Part shown: positions 21,901 to 35,190 of the stretch, piece after piece | Layout: every line of letters starts with the position of its first letter | Numbering within the stretch: position 1 is the first letter of the stretch | DNA from: Brassica napus | Taxonomy: Eukaryota > Streptophyta > Magnoliopsida > Brassicales > Brassicaceae | Assembly: GCF_020379485.1 (NCBI RefSeq) | Contig: NC_063438.1 | Span: 5,662,024-5,726,023 of the forward strand | DNA length: 64,000 nucleotides | Direction of reading: 5' to 3' | The notes under the pieces: model-generated | The model's database searches: none | The model's input: only the letters and a program-made list of their open reading frames with translations | Told to the model about the DNA's origin: nothing | Position numbers and translations under genes: made by a program

Positions 21901-24763
21901 TAAAAGCTCTCGCAGCGTCTTGAAAAGTAGCTTTGAAACAGTCTTTTTCTCCGCTATGGAAGCCAAATTCCCTATCGCAGACTGAAAGTAAGACAACAAA
22001 AATTATCAAATACTCTGATAAGCTCTCATAACGTTAAGGATATCTAATTAGAGAGGGACAGAGACAAACCACACAAGAAAAAAAAATAGAACAAACTTTG
22101 GTGACATTTAGTGAGCCCTTTAAGATTGTTAGTTACCTGAAGAGAACCGCCATCATCTTTGCCAGATTCATGAAATATCTTTGACAACACATCCAATAAC
22201 TTAGGAGCACACGACCGCATAACTTCCAAATTAGCTGCCGCATGGTGTGAATCATAACGAGTAATAGCTCGAACCAACGCAGGACTTGCTGCATCATTGA
22301 CAGGTACTTCCTTACCCTCCACAACATCCTTATTTTGCTGAATCAGAATATTCAAACTGGTGCATATAACTCCACGGGTTTCAGCCTGCGTTTGAAGAGC
22401 TCCACACAATATTCGCCCCAGATCCTCAAAGCTCTCCGCGGTATCCACAGGATAATTACAAAATGAAGGTAACAGAGCCCATAATGAGTATACAAGAGAA
22501 TCCACACTCCTAGATGCTGCAGTAAGACCTTGGAGCTTAAGCTGCCATCCAAAACAGCAACATTAGAGAGCAATAAAATAAGATAAAAATATACTTCGTA
22601 TAAAGATAAAAGAAATTACCTGTTGAGCTTTATGGCTCATTGTTTCTATCATTCTAAAAATAGTCTCTGTGAAGAAACTTAGCCGTCCTCCAACTGTGTA
22701 TTGCTTCAGGATTGGGAAGAGCCAAACGTTTATCTCAGACAGATCACTCGCCTCAAGGTTTAAACGCACAATGTTTAAAAATGTTTCAGGTCCCATAGCA
22801 CCAAGGGCTGATCCTACACACTCATGCAACTGGGGATCGCCAACAAAGATAACATCAGTTAAACAAAAAGTCAGGAATCATTCATTTCTATCTAATTTTT
22901 GTACCAATAGCATAAGAGCTACCACTAAGTCAATACAGAAGTAGAAAAGGATCACCACACGAAGTGTACCCAAATGATTAAGCGTTTTAAGACTGTAAAA
23001 GAAATCAACACAGCCCAATATCTTTCGACATAGTTTCAAACACAGTATGCTATTGCTTCCCACAACTCGCTATGTCGATAACCTAACGGTAAAGAGTCTA
23101 AAGACTATTGTAATCCGATCACAACTGACATAACTATCTCAAGTACTTATACTTCAATCTAGAACCTGAGCAGATGGTCATTAGGATCCAATACTAGAGC
23201 GGTAAAGTTACCTGCTTCCTATAAGGAAATCCTTCATCAGGTAAATCTTGCATATCTGATAAGTCCTCAAGGGTCTTCCTCATAAAATATGAAGATTCTT
23301 CCCCTGAAAATTAAATGAACGGCACATTACAACTAAGCAAACAATTGCTCAATATAACTCCCTGAAGTACAAAGAAACAAGACAGAATAACAAAAATTAC
23401 CTAATTTATTGAACATGGTCGAAACAACTTGAAAAGCCATGTCCCAGACCGCATGGTACTTGTAATCAAGCAAGCTTTCAACCGTTGCACAAAGTTTCTC
23501 AATGACTGTTGGACTAGACTTCTTTACATCCAAGTTTGAATTCCGGATTCCATTGACGCCTTCTCTGATCAAGCTTTCATCAATGCATGAACATATCAAA
23601 CTCTTCAATGCATCTGTTGCTGCAAAGATCGCCTCCTCATGTTCAGATGCAATAATATCTGCCAAAGGCAAAGATCATGGCAACAATCAGATAAACCGCA
23701 TTGACAAAAAAAAAAACAGGAAGGAGCAGAGATACAACAGCATACCTTTCAGACCATTGAACACACCAGGAAGCTTAACCACGCAAACATCTCTGTTTAG
23801 AGAAAAAGCCCTCACCATCCCAACTTTAAACAAACGTGCTGTGGAGGTCATGGCATCAGCAGATGTTTCCGGCGCCGAGAACAGTACAGCAGCGTGATAC
23901 AACACTTCCACAAGCGCCTCAACTGGAACCTCAGATGTTGGATTGAGACAAAGCGCGTTTAAAGAGTCTATCACTGGCCTTGCAACGAATGCATCTCGCG
24001 TAACCATCAGCATCTTAAATCCCTCAATCACAGTAGCTACATGTTTCTTAGACATCAGGGCCACGCATTCTTTTAGAGTGCTGAGAAGGTAAAGCACTTG
24101 CTGTGCTCCTTCGGCAGAGCGAGCTTCTGAGTTATGAGCGAGATCTAAATGTTTCTGGAACGATTCTGCGATGGTTCCACTCACTGATTGACATGCCTTT
24201 GTACCACGAGTTTTCTCCAGGACATCACGGAGACACGAGTTTGCTAGCTTTCTTACCTTTCCATCTGAATGAGTTGCAAGATTCAGCAAGACGCTGTGAG
24301 CTTCAGAGACTTCGTTCCCCATCGTGAGGAGATGAACTAAACACTTCAATGCCGAGATCAAGCACTCAGGTGTAACTGATCTTAGACGCAGAACGCTGAG
24401 GACGAGACGCAAAGCCAAACCATTCCTCTTCAATACTCCAGCTGAGACTTTAGGGAACACAAGTGAAAGGATGACAACATGTGGCTGGACCACATCCAAA
24501 GGTGGTTCAGCGTCTGAAGACAAGAGGCTGTCCAGCGAGCTGCACGTGGCGGCGAAGTAAGCCACAGGCGTCCGGCTATGGTTACCTTCCGCTAGAGCTT
24601 TTGATAGCTCGTCGATCACAGCGCAGAGGTGGTTAAGGTCTGGTCGTTTGGATTGGGATAAGCGAGAGAGCATGAACTCCCCAAAATCACCGGAAACAGG
24701 GAGGTCTGGTTCTGAAGGTGTGAGGCACAAGCCGGTTTCAATGCCGAGACATAATGAATCCAT
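18989..24763 (-). CDS. RRP12: RRP12-like ribosome biogenesis protein
   Basis: Large alpha-helical ARM/HEAT-repeat nucleolar protein of the RRP12 family (NUC173 domain), needed for pre-rRNA processing and export of ribosomal subunits in yeast. Sixteen exons, minus strand: 24763-23746, 23658-23401, 23303-23212, 22829-22620, 22541-22137, 21981-21806, 21722-21629, 21534-21478, 21159-21031, 20950-20882, 20798-20685, 20575-20414, 20308-20180, 20046-19945, 19862-19783 and 19691-18989. Every join keeps phase and gives 1,265 residues, as expected for the family. The N-terminal exon encodes helical repeats. The final exon is an acidic Asp/Glu/Ser stretch and then a Lys/Arg-rich tail ending GKKKSK, a likely nucleolar targeting signal. 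The ATG at 24763 (MDSLCLGIET) is the first in frame. No defect is seen. Confidence 0.94.
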
Positions 24764-25778
24764 AACTAGGTTCCGTTTACTTGACTAGTCCAGGTGGAAA
24801 TGTCTACAAATAGAACAGGAACTATTAGGTTTTGTTTGAGATTGTGATGAGAAACAAAAAAAAAGACAGAACCTTTTAATGCAATTGTAACTAATCAAAA
24901 GCTAAAAACAGTCTTTGTAATGTTCAAGTGTAAGATGGAGATTCTGATGATATGTGAAACAATAAAAGAGAGAACTTTATCATGCGATTGTAACTAATCA
25001 AAAGCTGAAAACAACCTTCGTAGTTTTCATTACAGCTGAAACTAATCTTCAGAACATGTAACGATCAAAACTCTACAAAAAAAAAATTGTACAAGACCAC
25101 AGATAGCTTTTAAATGTATGGTCTCAGAAAAAAACATGAACTAAGCGAACAATAAAGCTTCGAACTTTAGACTGAAAGAATTAGGAGGAGAGGAGGATAA
25201 AGTTCTTCGAGATTCTAACCTGGATATGGCGAAGGCGGAGACCCTTCGTGGAGTTTGTTGCTGCTCGAAGACCGGTGAGTACAGAAGTCTGAATGTCTGA
25301 TGTTGGCGGCAATGAAACGAGAAGCCTTTTAGGGTTCCACGGTTTAAGATTTAATCCAGTTTTATCATTTTAAAGCGGTTTTGACCAAAAGATTGCGGTT
25401 TAACCGGTACGGTCTCCATTTAAAAACATTGATTTATACGATTAAACGTCCCTTTTCTTCATAGTTAATCCAGTATTAAAAAACACTAAAAGTAAATTCT
25501 TGAGTTGGTTGTATGTCTTTGGATTTACCAATAGATTAGTTATGTTTCTTATTCAAATTACTTTAACTATAAAATCCAAATTTTTTTGCCAAAACTGCAA
25601 AATCGGAATTTTCTGCATAAATCGTAAAATCGAATTTTTTCGCCACAACTATACAATTTCCTATAAAAATAATTAATTATATTAAGTTAAATCGGTCAAC
25701 AGAGTTCTCACTAATTTTAAGTCTAACTCATTTAATAAATGGATCTTAACAAAACTATCTATTTAAAAGTCATTTAAC
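24764..25778. other. RRP12 leader and upstream region
   Basis: Probable 5' UTR (perhaps with an intron) to about 25300, then AT-rich DNA. No gene is seen. Confidence 0.45.
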
Positions 25779-26394
25779 TAAGGGGGCGACTGGTTTTCCC
25801 GCTACCACTCGCAAACGCAGCTTTTGCGGTTGATAGCGGTTGTTGGTGGTTTACAACAATCACTCAAATCGCTCTAAACCGCTTCAAACCGCTATGAATC
25901 TCATAAATTCAAAAGCTGGCTCTAGCTAGCGTTTGCGGTTGCGGGCGGTTGCGGGAGGGTAAAAATTTTTTCTTTATTTAAAACAATATATATACAAAAG
26001 TAAAAATATTTAATAAAAAATTTTAAATTGAAATTATGAAAATATAAAAATATATCTATTATATTTCAATTAATATTATAAAATTTTATAATAAAAAAAT
26101 TTCAATAAATTTTCAAAAATTAAAATTATAACTTTCTAAATATAAATTTTATATTTATTATAATTTTCTAATTTTTGATATTTTTATAATTATATTAAAT
26201 GTAAATATTATTAATTTATTATTTGATTGTTACCGCATTTGGTAGTTAACCAGTCATAAGTCACCTGTAAACGCACTAATTTTTAACCGCAGTACTAGTC
26301 GTACAAATCTCTTAAAACCGCTAGAAACCGCAACCACCCGCATCCGCAAACTCCCGTAACCGCAACCGCTGCGTTTGAACCTGTCAGGCCCTAA
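25779..26394. mobile_element. hAT-like non-autonomous element
   Basis: Ends are related as inverted repeats: TAAGGGGGCGACTGGTTTTC on the left and a right end whose reverse reads TAGGGCCTGACAGGTTCAAA. Both ends then run into several GCGGTTGCGG-type subterminal repeats in inverted orientation around an AT-rich core. The structure suits a short hAT derivative. I could not find a convincing 8-bp target duplication. Confidence 0.6.
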
Positions 26395-26510
26395 ATAGGT
26401 GTAAATGGATATTTTTTTTTTTTAAACCCATTAAAAACGCGTTAACAAAACCCATTATACATTCTACAAGCAACCAAAGAGAACACAGACGCCAATGATC
26501 TTTTAAACGA

Positions 26511-26625
26511 TGCCTTCAAACATTGTCATCCTCATAAGCTACCTTGTCACAGAAGTAACCTATCATTTTCACCGAAAGAAAATGCGATTCGATGGGACTC
26601 GCGATTGAAATCGTGAAGTAAATCA
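26511..26625 (-). pseudogene. Relic of a second nodulin-like MFS transporter
   Basis: The reverse strand encodes TISIASPIESHFLSVKMIGY and then FCDKVA. This aligns with TIGIASPVGSYIFSVKVIGY and FYDKVA in the intact gene at 27858-29940. Only about 35 residues are recognisable, and the surrounding sequence is not coding. From memory, A. thaliana has two adjacent nodulin-like genes at this place (At2g34350 and At2g34355), so this is probably the remains of the second one. Confidence 0.75.
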
Positions 26626-26885
26626 AATGTCTAATGATGTGATTGTCGCCTTGATCAACCACTGGGAGCAGCACTATGTTATACTAATGATTTTGAAGTG
26701 ACTTAAATCAGAGTGTTCCTGTCACATTTGTTGGTACTGTATAATATTTAAGGTCAAGATTAGAAAAACTATCACTAGTAGAATTAAAAGTTTTTTTTTT
26801 TAATTAAAAAGTTTTCTTAAATAGAAAATGAATATCGAATTTTGAGGTTATATAAATACGGATTTAATAGTTTGTAAATGATTTG

Positions 26886-26888
<3 letters not shown>

Positions 26889-26938
<50 letters not shown>
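26889..26938. repeat. (AT)n microsatellite
   Basis: About 50 bp of uninterrupted AT dinucleotides, likely polymorphic in length. Confidence 0.95.
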
Positions 26939-26945
<7 letters not shown>

Positions 26946-27857
26946 AACAGGTTTTACTTCAATCATATTTTTTTTCAATCATATTTGCTCTTTAATTGAT
27001 TTTGATTTCTTTATGATTGTTCGTGTTTGTTCACAACGCATACCGATAAAAAACAGATCTAAAATAGAGGCTGTGTCGTAAACCGGAGGCCTAGAGTTTA
27101 CAACGTATTTACTGTTCCATATTTTTTTTTACTCTCTCCTATTAGTTATTGAATAATGTAAAACCGACAACTATTTTATACATCAAACTGAGAGTCTACA
27201 ACGTGTTTACACTGTCCATATCTCTCTATCAATTTTGCTTTACACTACCCAACTGTTGTATAAGGAAATCTCAGCTCTGGATGATGTAAAAAAATTGGAA
27301 GTTGAATGAAGATAAGAAGTGTTCAATTGTTCTTTGGACATCGTGATCGTCGAGACTGAATAAAAGAATTAATTTTACAATCAAGCTGTTTAGTTGATAT
27401 ACTACTCTTGCGAGATCTAAAGGGTATTATTAGCCTTGAGCTCCTGACTCTCTGGACACGTTTATTAGACAAGCTGAGTTGTATAATTGTCAGGCCTGAC
27501 TATTGTATTATATAACCAGCATTACGACAGGCAAACACATAATTAACTAGATAATTAATTCGCACGTAAAATAATTCAGCTTATTGGAAATTAAAATGTA
27601 TGCAGAACTGAAAAATATTTAGTAAGCACAAATTAGTTTAACCCTATATTTTAATTGAATAATAATCTCTAAGTTTATCAAATGGCTGTTGATGTAATTT
27701 GTAAGGTTATAGATGATCATTCTTCTGATTATTACTCACCTTTTGATTGCTTCCAAACAATCCATAACACACATTTTTAAAATGATCTTTGAAATGTAAG
27801 GGAAAATGCCAAAAAATAGTCACAATCCAGAGTCCAGACCCTAGCTTCAAGAATTAA
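26939..27857. other. Spacer downstream of the MFS gene
   Basis: AT-rich. A block with 'gtttacaacgt/gtctacaacgt' occurs twice (about 27096 and 27190), so a small degenerate repeat is present. No gene is seen. Confidence 0.35.
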
Positions 27858-29940
27858 TCACTTCAAGATCCTCTTGGCCACAAGCGTTGCATAAAACTTC
27901 TTTGTGCGGAGGAACAACACAAAAGAAATAAGAGATCCAAGCACTGACATGATCGCCATTATCACAAATGAAGTCCTAAAACAGTGACTCCCATAACAAG
28001 AATGATCCGCAGAAGCTACCTTGTCGTAAAAGTAGCCTATTACCTTCACTGAGAAAATATAAGAACCTACGGGACTAGCTATCCCAATTGTATAGAATAT
28101 AGTTCCCATATGAAGAATCCCAAATATTTCAGAGGTTATAGTCGGCATGAGTGCCCATTGTGAGCCGTACGCTAACCCAACCAACAAGGAACCGATATAT
28201 AGGCTTCCTAGTAAACCAGAGGCCATGACAATATGACCTAAAGCCATTATGACTAGACTTATGGTTATGAAAGCCGGTCTTGGCCAGCCATGACTATGTA
28301 AATATGCGTCTGAGATGTAACCTGCCCCAAACCGGCCTAGGAAGCTCCATATGCTCCAAAGAGACACCAAAGAATTGAGCTGAACCGTAGAGTAGCGAAG
28401 TGACTCGCCCACCTGTCTGATGTTGTTTATCGTGGCGAGCCCTGATCCCATTCCACATATCATCGCCAGGAATAGAAGCCAGAAGTTGATTGTACGTATT
28501 GCTTCCAGGACGTTCATGTCATTGGTCATGACAACATCAACATCTGTCCGTTAATTGAAATGTATTAGGACAATCAGTCAATCACTAACAAAAAAAAACT
28601 AACATATCATTTGCCACTACATCAGAACCAAAACTAATCCTTACCATTCGAAGTGTTGGGCTTAGGAGTGTCAAGCAAGGTAGATCTCTCGGTAACCGGA
28701 AAATCCAAAGACAGGAGTCTCTCTTTCTCTTCACGATGTGCTCTAACTGTGACCAAGAGAGGAGAGACGAGCAAGAGAACTAAAAGAGTGAAAGAGCATA
28801 TTTTCATGGACCTTGGCATTCCGATAACATTTTCAACCAATATGACGACCATAAGATAGGTGGCAACGATCAAGGAGATGGAGGAGAGACCGTTCAAGTA
28901 TTTCTTGTGGCCAGGGACGACTGTGTCGTACGCCCTTACGAAGGGCATCATTGTCAAAATGAAAATTGATGGAACTACGGCCAAGAGAAGAAGGTAATTC
29001 GCTGGGTCACCTTCACAGAAAATGTGGTACATTTGAACAAGAATTGCTCTACTTAGCCCAAGATAACCCTAAAATTAAGTTAAAACATAACACATAATTA
29101 TTATGTGATTCAATTTCCTTAAGGGTACAAAACTCATCAATATATTTGTTCTTACCATAGTAACTAATATATTTTATATATCCATTGATCATTGATCAAA
29201 ACCCTTTGTATAGTATGGATTAGTAATTACATTGTGTAACTCTATATATATGAATATAGATCGGTCGTAGAAAGATCATCATTTGATATATCTACTTGTT
29301 CCTTTATCCAGCTAGTAACGTTAGTATTTAAAAAGGAACGAAAGTTCTATATTTTTCGCTTTTTTCTAATATAATAACATTAGCATACCTGTTCAATATC
29401 ATGTATCAATAGTAAACCAATGAATACTACTACTTATTTTATTCTGCTAGTCATAAACGTTAATAATTGTCCTACCTTCATAATACCAACGGCGGTCCCT
29501 CCATAGTCGGAGAAGTTACGGATGGCGGTGACAACAATCGCCGTATTAAAGAAAGGCTGACAATGACCGGCGAAGAACATGAACAAACACATCACAGCCA
29601 CCGGAGGCGGTTCGACCACTCCGGATGCAGCCATCCATATGAAACCATACCCCACGAACCATTGGAGCAGCCCAACAAATATAACCAGCCATGGCCCACT
29701 AAAGAAGCGACCGTTACCGCTTCTGCCGCTTGCAACCGCCGTGTAAAAAAGGCCGGAGAGGATGCCTGCGTTTGCCCCGATGTCTTTGTAGACGGAGACG
29801 GTGTCAAGTGTAGATTGGTCATAAGATTGGGATGACTTGAGGAGAGAAGAGTAGATTCCAAATGTGTAGCTTGCTCCAATGAAGCTCTCTATCCACATGC
29901 TCGCCGTCGCAGCCACCCATTTTGTGTTTGCGATCTCCAT
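27858..29940 (-). CDS. Nodulin-like major facilitator transporter
   Basis: Plant nodulin-like MFS membrane protein (N-terminal Nodulin-like domain followed by a second six-helix MFS half); the substrate is not known. Exons 29940-29476, 29068-28645 and 28543-27858 join in phase and give 524 residues. Visible features are KWVAATASMWIESFIGASYTF at the N terminus, NFSDYGGTAVGIMK at the end of exon 1, an acidic loop with ERSTLLDTPKPN, then MNVLEAIRTINFWLLFLAMI, GRFGAGYISDA and GSQWALMPTITSEIFG in the C half. The start is the ATG at 29940; no in-frame ATG is seen just upstream. A decayed relative lies at about 26511. Confidence 0.93.
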
Positions 29941-31937
29941 CTTTCCCACTTTTTTGAACCGATCAAAATGATGGTATGTTGTCTTAAAATGAAATTAAAG
30001 TCAACTCTAAACATAAAAGCTTCTACTATGATCACTATGTGTATTCTCAATTGGTTCGGTTAGACCAAAGTAGACCGGACTGCACCAAGCAGTAAAAACA
30101 AGAGTTCTTATTGTCGGAGTAACTTTACTTGCACGCTTACTAAAACCCAACTTAATCCGACCGGGAAATTTCTAGACGGCACAAATAATTGTTTTGCATC
30201 AATTTTTTTTTTTCAGGTAACAAATGGTGAAATGTGAAGTGCGTATTTTAAAGCGGTATTGTCAAAAACGATCACCAATCAACAAATTTTCAGAAAGGTG
30301 TGCGGTTTTTAAAAATGAAAAAGCAAAAACGCGAATGTTAAATTTACCTCTTACGTAGTTGATAATTGATTAAAACCGCACTAACACCTATTGCCTATCG
30401 TATTTGACAAATACTCACTATGTTCAAGAGAAGAGAATATTGTTTTGTGTACAAGGCATTTATGTTCAAGAGAAAAAAAAACAATTATTGTCTTCTGAAA
30501 ATTAATTTGCTATTTTTATTTTTGAAAGCGTCGCAACTAGCACATATTTGAAAGTAACTATTATGCTATAAATGTAGTTGTAAACATGTTATTTATGATT
30601 TAATTCAAATAACAATTTTTAATTTTACCAATCAAATATTATTCCTCATATTTGTTTTAAAAATCATATCCATTAATTTATACATAAAATATTAGTATAT
30701 TTAATTTTGACTAGTGTTTTGAAACTTGACCAGATAGATCTGTTAAACTGTGACTCGTTTTTTTACCCGGTTACATGTTATGTTATGTTAAAAACCGTAT
30801 ATTAATTAAACAAAAAATTGATCAAACGCGATCAAATTCACCAAAACGAGGAATGTGTTAAATGTCTTTTTTTTTTGCAAATTAGATTTAACAAGATTTT
30901 TTTTTTAACTTTACCCGATCAAGTTCACCACCTTCCAAAACCTTACCTCTCAAATCAAAACTCTAAATCTATATTACTTAACTTTATGGTTATAAGTGTC
31001 TATTTATTTTTTTAACTAAAGGTAAATGTAGCTAAGGTAACACGGAAAGTTGTACTAAAATGTGGTAATTTAAGCAATTTCTCATAAAATATTTAAAAAT
31101 ATCATTTATAAACTGAACATTTTGTTTGCTATAAAATTTATCGAATAAGAATGTGCCGTATAAAATAAATAACTTAATAAATAATTTATATAAAATACAT
31201 AAACTAACAGCCACATTTTTATCAAAATTATATTTTATATTTATCACTAAATAAACAAGTTTCATTTTTTAGTTATATTAATATATTTATTTATATTACT
31301 TTTTTTATCAAACCATATTTTTTATATCAAAACCGCATTTTTTCTATCAAAATAATACTATTTTTCTATTAAAACCGCATTTGTCCCGTAAACCGCATGA
31401 ACCGCAATTGAACCGTACTGCACTTCAATTTTCTTCCGCTTATATTACCAAATATGCGGTTACTATTCAGACCCTAAAACCTAACTAAACCAATATCAAA
31501 CTCATAAAGGAGCTGGGACCAAAGCCACTTAACCTTGAAAGGAGAAACTTAAATCAAGTTGGAATAAACTCAAAACTAAATCTGAAAACAACTGTACAAG
31601 TGCAAAGAGTAATTAATTGAGTATAATATACATGAATTTAGAAACGTGATGATTTTGTAAACAATTGTTTTGGCATATCTGCATATGACTTGGTTAATCA
31701 TTTCTCTGACACATTATTGTTTCCGTCTTAAAATATAAATTGCTTTTAAAAGTTTTTTTTTTAATATAAAATGTTTGCAAGTTTTATATGATGTCTTTTT
31801 ACTACTAGTTGGATTGTTATAAATTACTTTGTAACGGAGTACTAAAAATATACATAATATTTTAACTCTGCATTTTTAATTAAACTATTTTATATGAAGT
31901 TTTGGAATATTGTAAAATACCACATATACATGTATGT
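29941..31937. other. MFS upstream region and AT-rich spacer
   Basis: No gene is seen. Positions 31300-31480 hold repeated AACCGCA motifs ending in AGACCCTAAAAC, like one end of the hAT-type element at 25779. Its partner end was not found with confidence. Confidence 0.4.
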
Positions 31938-32116
31938 AGCTTGTCCGAACAACGCTAGGCGAATGGCTGAAACCAAATTAGGTCAGCAAATATAGAGATA
32001 AACATGACTTAGTCATTAGCTTGTCTGAACAACGCTAGCGAATGGCTGAAACCAAATTAGGTCAGCAAATATAGAGATAAAGATGTAAATTAGAGATAAA
32101 CATGACTTAGTCATTA
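31938..32116. repeat. 80-bp tandem repeat, two units
   Basis: Two direct units begin AGCTTGTCYGAACAACGCTA at 31938 and 32018. The second unit carries a short extra 'agatgtaaattagagata' insertion near its end. It has no coding sense. Confidence 0.9.
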
Positions 32117-32403
32117 TCTACCTATGTAATTCACAATTATTTGAACACACGAACTTTTTAAAATTTCCACGATAATATGCATGTGGTCTTTTTCCTATGT
32201 ATTTAAAACGTTTACATGGTTATATATTTGTACCAAATATAAACAGATATTGTGCACATCTAATCCACAACCAAAACCATTAATTAGCTCATTCAGTTTC
32301 GGATCTAGCTTGAAATGAATCAAAGACTCGATGGACTGCTAAATTACATCTAGATACTTCCCATGTAGTTTCATTTGCTTCTCAAACCGTGTGGGCTGTA
32401 TGG

Positions 32404-34068
32404 GGGAAAAATGTCAATTTCGACCCCAACAATTTCGGTCGTGCCAAATATGACCCGAACAATTAATCGGTGCCAAATACGACTTTAACTCAATTTTAAT
32501 TCAAAAAAATTATCCGAACTTTTAATACAAGCTTAAATCTACATTGAATCTAACATAAGTTAGTCAACTATTAACAAGATAAAACGACGTCGTTTTGATA
32601 TACGAGCAAAAGTGTCAATTTCGACCCCAACAATTTCGGTCGTGCCAAATATGACCCGAACAATTAATCGGTGCCAAATACGACTTTAACTCAATTTTAA
32701 TTCAAAAAAATTATCCGAACTTTTAATACATGCTTAAATCTATATTGAATCTAACATAAGTTAGTCAACTATTAACAAGATAAAACGACGTCGTTTTGAT
32801 ATATGAGCAAAAGTGTCAATTTCGACCCCAACAATTTCAGTCTTGCCAAATAGGACCGGAACAAATGGTCAGTGCCAAAAACAATCTCAACTCAATTATA
32901 ATTTAAGAAAAACTACCCAAACTTCTTAAAACGTGCATAATCTAGATTGACTAACAAAAATCAGTCAACCGCTAACAAGATAAGACGACGTCATTTTGAT
33001 ATATATATATTTTTAAAAAATATGTTCATTCTGGGACTCAAACCCATGCCGGGATACCTTTTTAAAGGAGCACACTAACAACTAGACTAAAGTAATCTTT
33101 TGAAATATTATTACAAATTGAAATTTCCCATTATATAAACGATTATTCTTCTTCATCATATCCAATTTAAAACTTTGGTGATTGCTTTTATATATTTTAG
33201 TTATTTTTAATATGTCTAATATTTTGTACAAGATATCTTAGTGAAAGAAAGGTAAAAGGACTCTTAACATTTTTGAACAAAATATCAAAAATATATAATA
33301 TTAACTTTGAAAAATAAAAAAAATTCCACTTAAATTTAAAAATTTAAAATAATTTATATAAGAAAATTCTATAAATAAATTCAAAGTTTTAAGTATATTT
33401 AAGATTGTATAATAATAAATATTTTATTATTTATATTTTAGTAAGATATGAGTTTAAAGATATGATAAATAAAAACATGTTAACGTATTTATATAAATCA
33501 GAAAAAATTATCACCAGAATTTTGAATTCGATAAGATGAAGAAGAATAGTAGATTATATAATTTTAAATTGGTAATAATTTTTCAAAAAGTTACTTTTAT
33601 CTAGTTGTTAGTGTGCCCCTTTAAAAGGGTATCACAATACGGTTTGAGTCCTAGAATGAATATATTTATATTAAAACGATGTCGTCTTATCTTGTTAACG
33701 GTTGACTAACTTATGTTTGAGTCAATGTAGATTTATGCACGTTTTAAGAAGTTCAGGTAGTTTTTCTTAAATTATAATTAAGTTGAGATCGGTTTTGGCA
33801 CTGGCCATTTGTCCGGGTTCTATTTGGCACGACCGAGAGTGTTGGATCGAAATTGGCACTTTTCCTCGTATATCAAAACGACGTCGTTTTATCTTGTTAA
33901 CGATTGACTAACTTCTGTTATAGTCAATATCGATTTAAGCACGTTTTAAGAAATTTGGGTAGTTTTTTCTAATTATAATTAAGTTGAGATCGTATTTGGC
34001 ACTGATCAATTGTTCAGATCGTATTTGGCACGACCTAAATTGTTGGAGTCGAAATTGGCACTTTTCCC
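32404..34068. mobile_element. Non-autonomous Mutator-like element with repeat-built arms
   Basis: A 1,665-bp element whose two arms are long inverted repeats. The left arm has three direct ~201-bp units (starting 32407, 32608 and 32809); the right arm has two ~203-bp units in inverse orientation (ending about 33860 and 34068). The ends are GGGAAAAATGTCAATTTCGA and the inverse of GGGAAAAGTGCCAATTTCGA. The flanks are a 9-bp target duplication with one mismatch, GCTGTATGG (32395-32403) and GCCGTATGG (34069-34077), as for Mutator elements. Most units carry a 16-bp perfect palindrome, AAAACGACGTCGTTTT (for example 32581, 32782 and 33875). Even the inner 33028-33100 segment has an inverse partner at 33590-33660. 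No transposase is seen. Confidence 0.88.
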
Positions 34069-34077
34069 GCCGTATGG

Positions 34078-34794
34078 GTCCATGTTGAGTTTGTTTTAGG
34101 TCATTTAACGGCATGTGTAATGAATTCTTGTTACATGGAGGAGATGGCACTGTTGCTAGTTAGTTGTTAAATCTATCAGTGAAAGATTCCATAAGAACAC
34201 TATTATATAGCATATCAAGATTATTTGGACAAATGTAACAAAATTAGTTATTAAATTTGTACAAAGGAAACTAAACTCAAAGTCATCAACACGAATATAA
34301 GAAGTGTAACCTAAAGTATATACGAATTCTTCTGTAGTAGTCATATATATTTGCAAGATTCCTATTAGACTATCCAAATATAGCTTGCTTAAAATACAAG
34401 GTTCAAGAAGACAGGAACCTAACCGAAACATCAGCCATTGGCCAAGGTGCCGTTTACTCACGAAAATAAATTTACAAAGTCATCTAACTTTATTAGATTT
34501 CCATGTGACATTTACGTACGTTTTAGATTAGCCAAAACAGTAAGCAACGAAAAATCAGGATAAGCCCGTTAATTTGTGATTCGTTCCGTAGCCAGCACAC
34601 CACCATAATTTCACAGTATATAACTAAACAGCTACATATCCCTTCACAAGATACCATGTTTATATTTTCCTACGTCAATTCATACGTACACGCATGTATG
34701 TGGTCGCGCACACACACATATATATATTTATATATATATATATATTAATAATTCTTCCCATATATATGAAAATAATTTTAGCATTCGTTTTTTA
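34078..34794. other. Spacer
   Basis: AT-rich, with a (TA)n/CA run at about 34707-34750. No gene is seen. Confidence 0.4.
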
Positions 34795-35092
34795 GACCAT
34801 CACTAATGAGACTCTATTTTTTTTTCTCTATAATTTACACTAAAATATTATTTACACTAAAATAGAGTAACTCAATGTAACTTTTGCACCAATGGTGTTA
34901 TTCTATAATAGAAAAATGTTATTTTTTCACTCCAAATATAGAGTAAAATATGATATTCATCTATATTTTACTATATAATAGAGTAACTCTATTATAGGGT
35001 AACACTATTGGAATAAAAGTTACATTATAATAAAATTACTATACTTTAATGTAAATTATAGAAGAAAAAATAGAGTGTCATTGGAAATGTCC
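34795..35092. mobile_element. Harbinger-like MITE
   Basis: A 298-bp element with degenerate inverted ends, GACCATCACTAATGAGACTC on the left and the reverse GGACATTTCCAATGACACTC on the right. It is flanked by TTA on both sides. The size and 3-bp TTA duplication point to the PIF/Harbinger group. Confidence 0.75.
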
Positions 35093-35190
35093 TTAGACCC
35101 TACTACATATATTTAGACTTGACAACATCTAAGAATGGAACTTAGACCCTACGACGTATATTTAGACTTGACAACATCTTAGAATGAAAG
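35093..35190. repeat. 49-bp tandem repeat, two units
   Basis: Two direct units with TTAGACCCTACKAC and TTTAGACTTGACAACATCT, starting at 35093 and 35142. The first begins with the target site of the MITE just upstream. Confidence 0.8.

Noticed and set aside
32404..34068. CRISPR-like or satellite array
   Set aside because: Units are ~200 bp, inverted on the two sides and framed by a 9-bp target duplication; this is a transposon in a plant genome.
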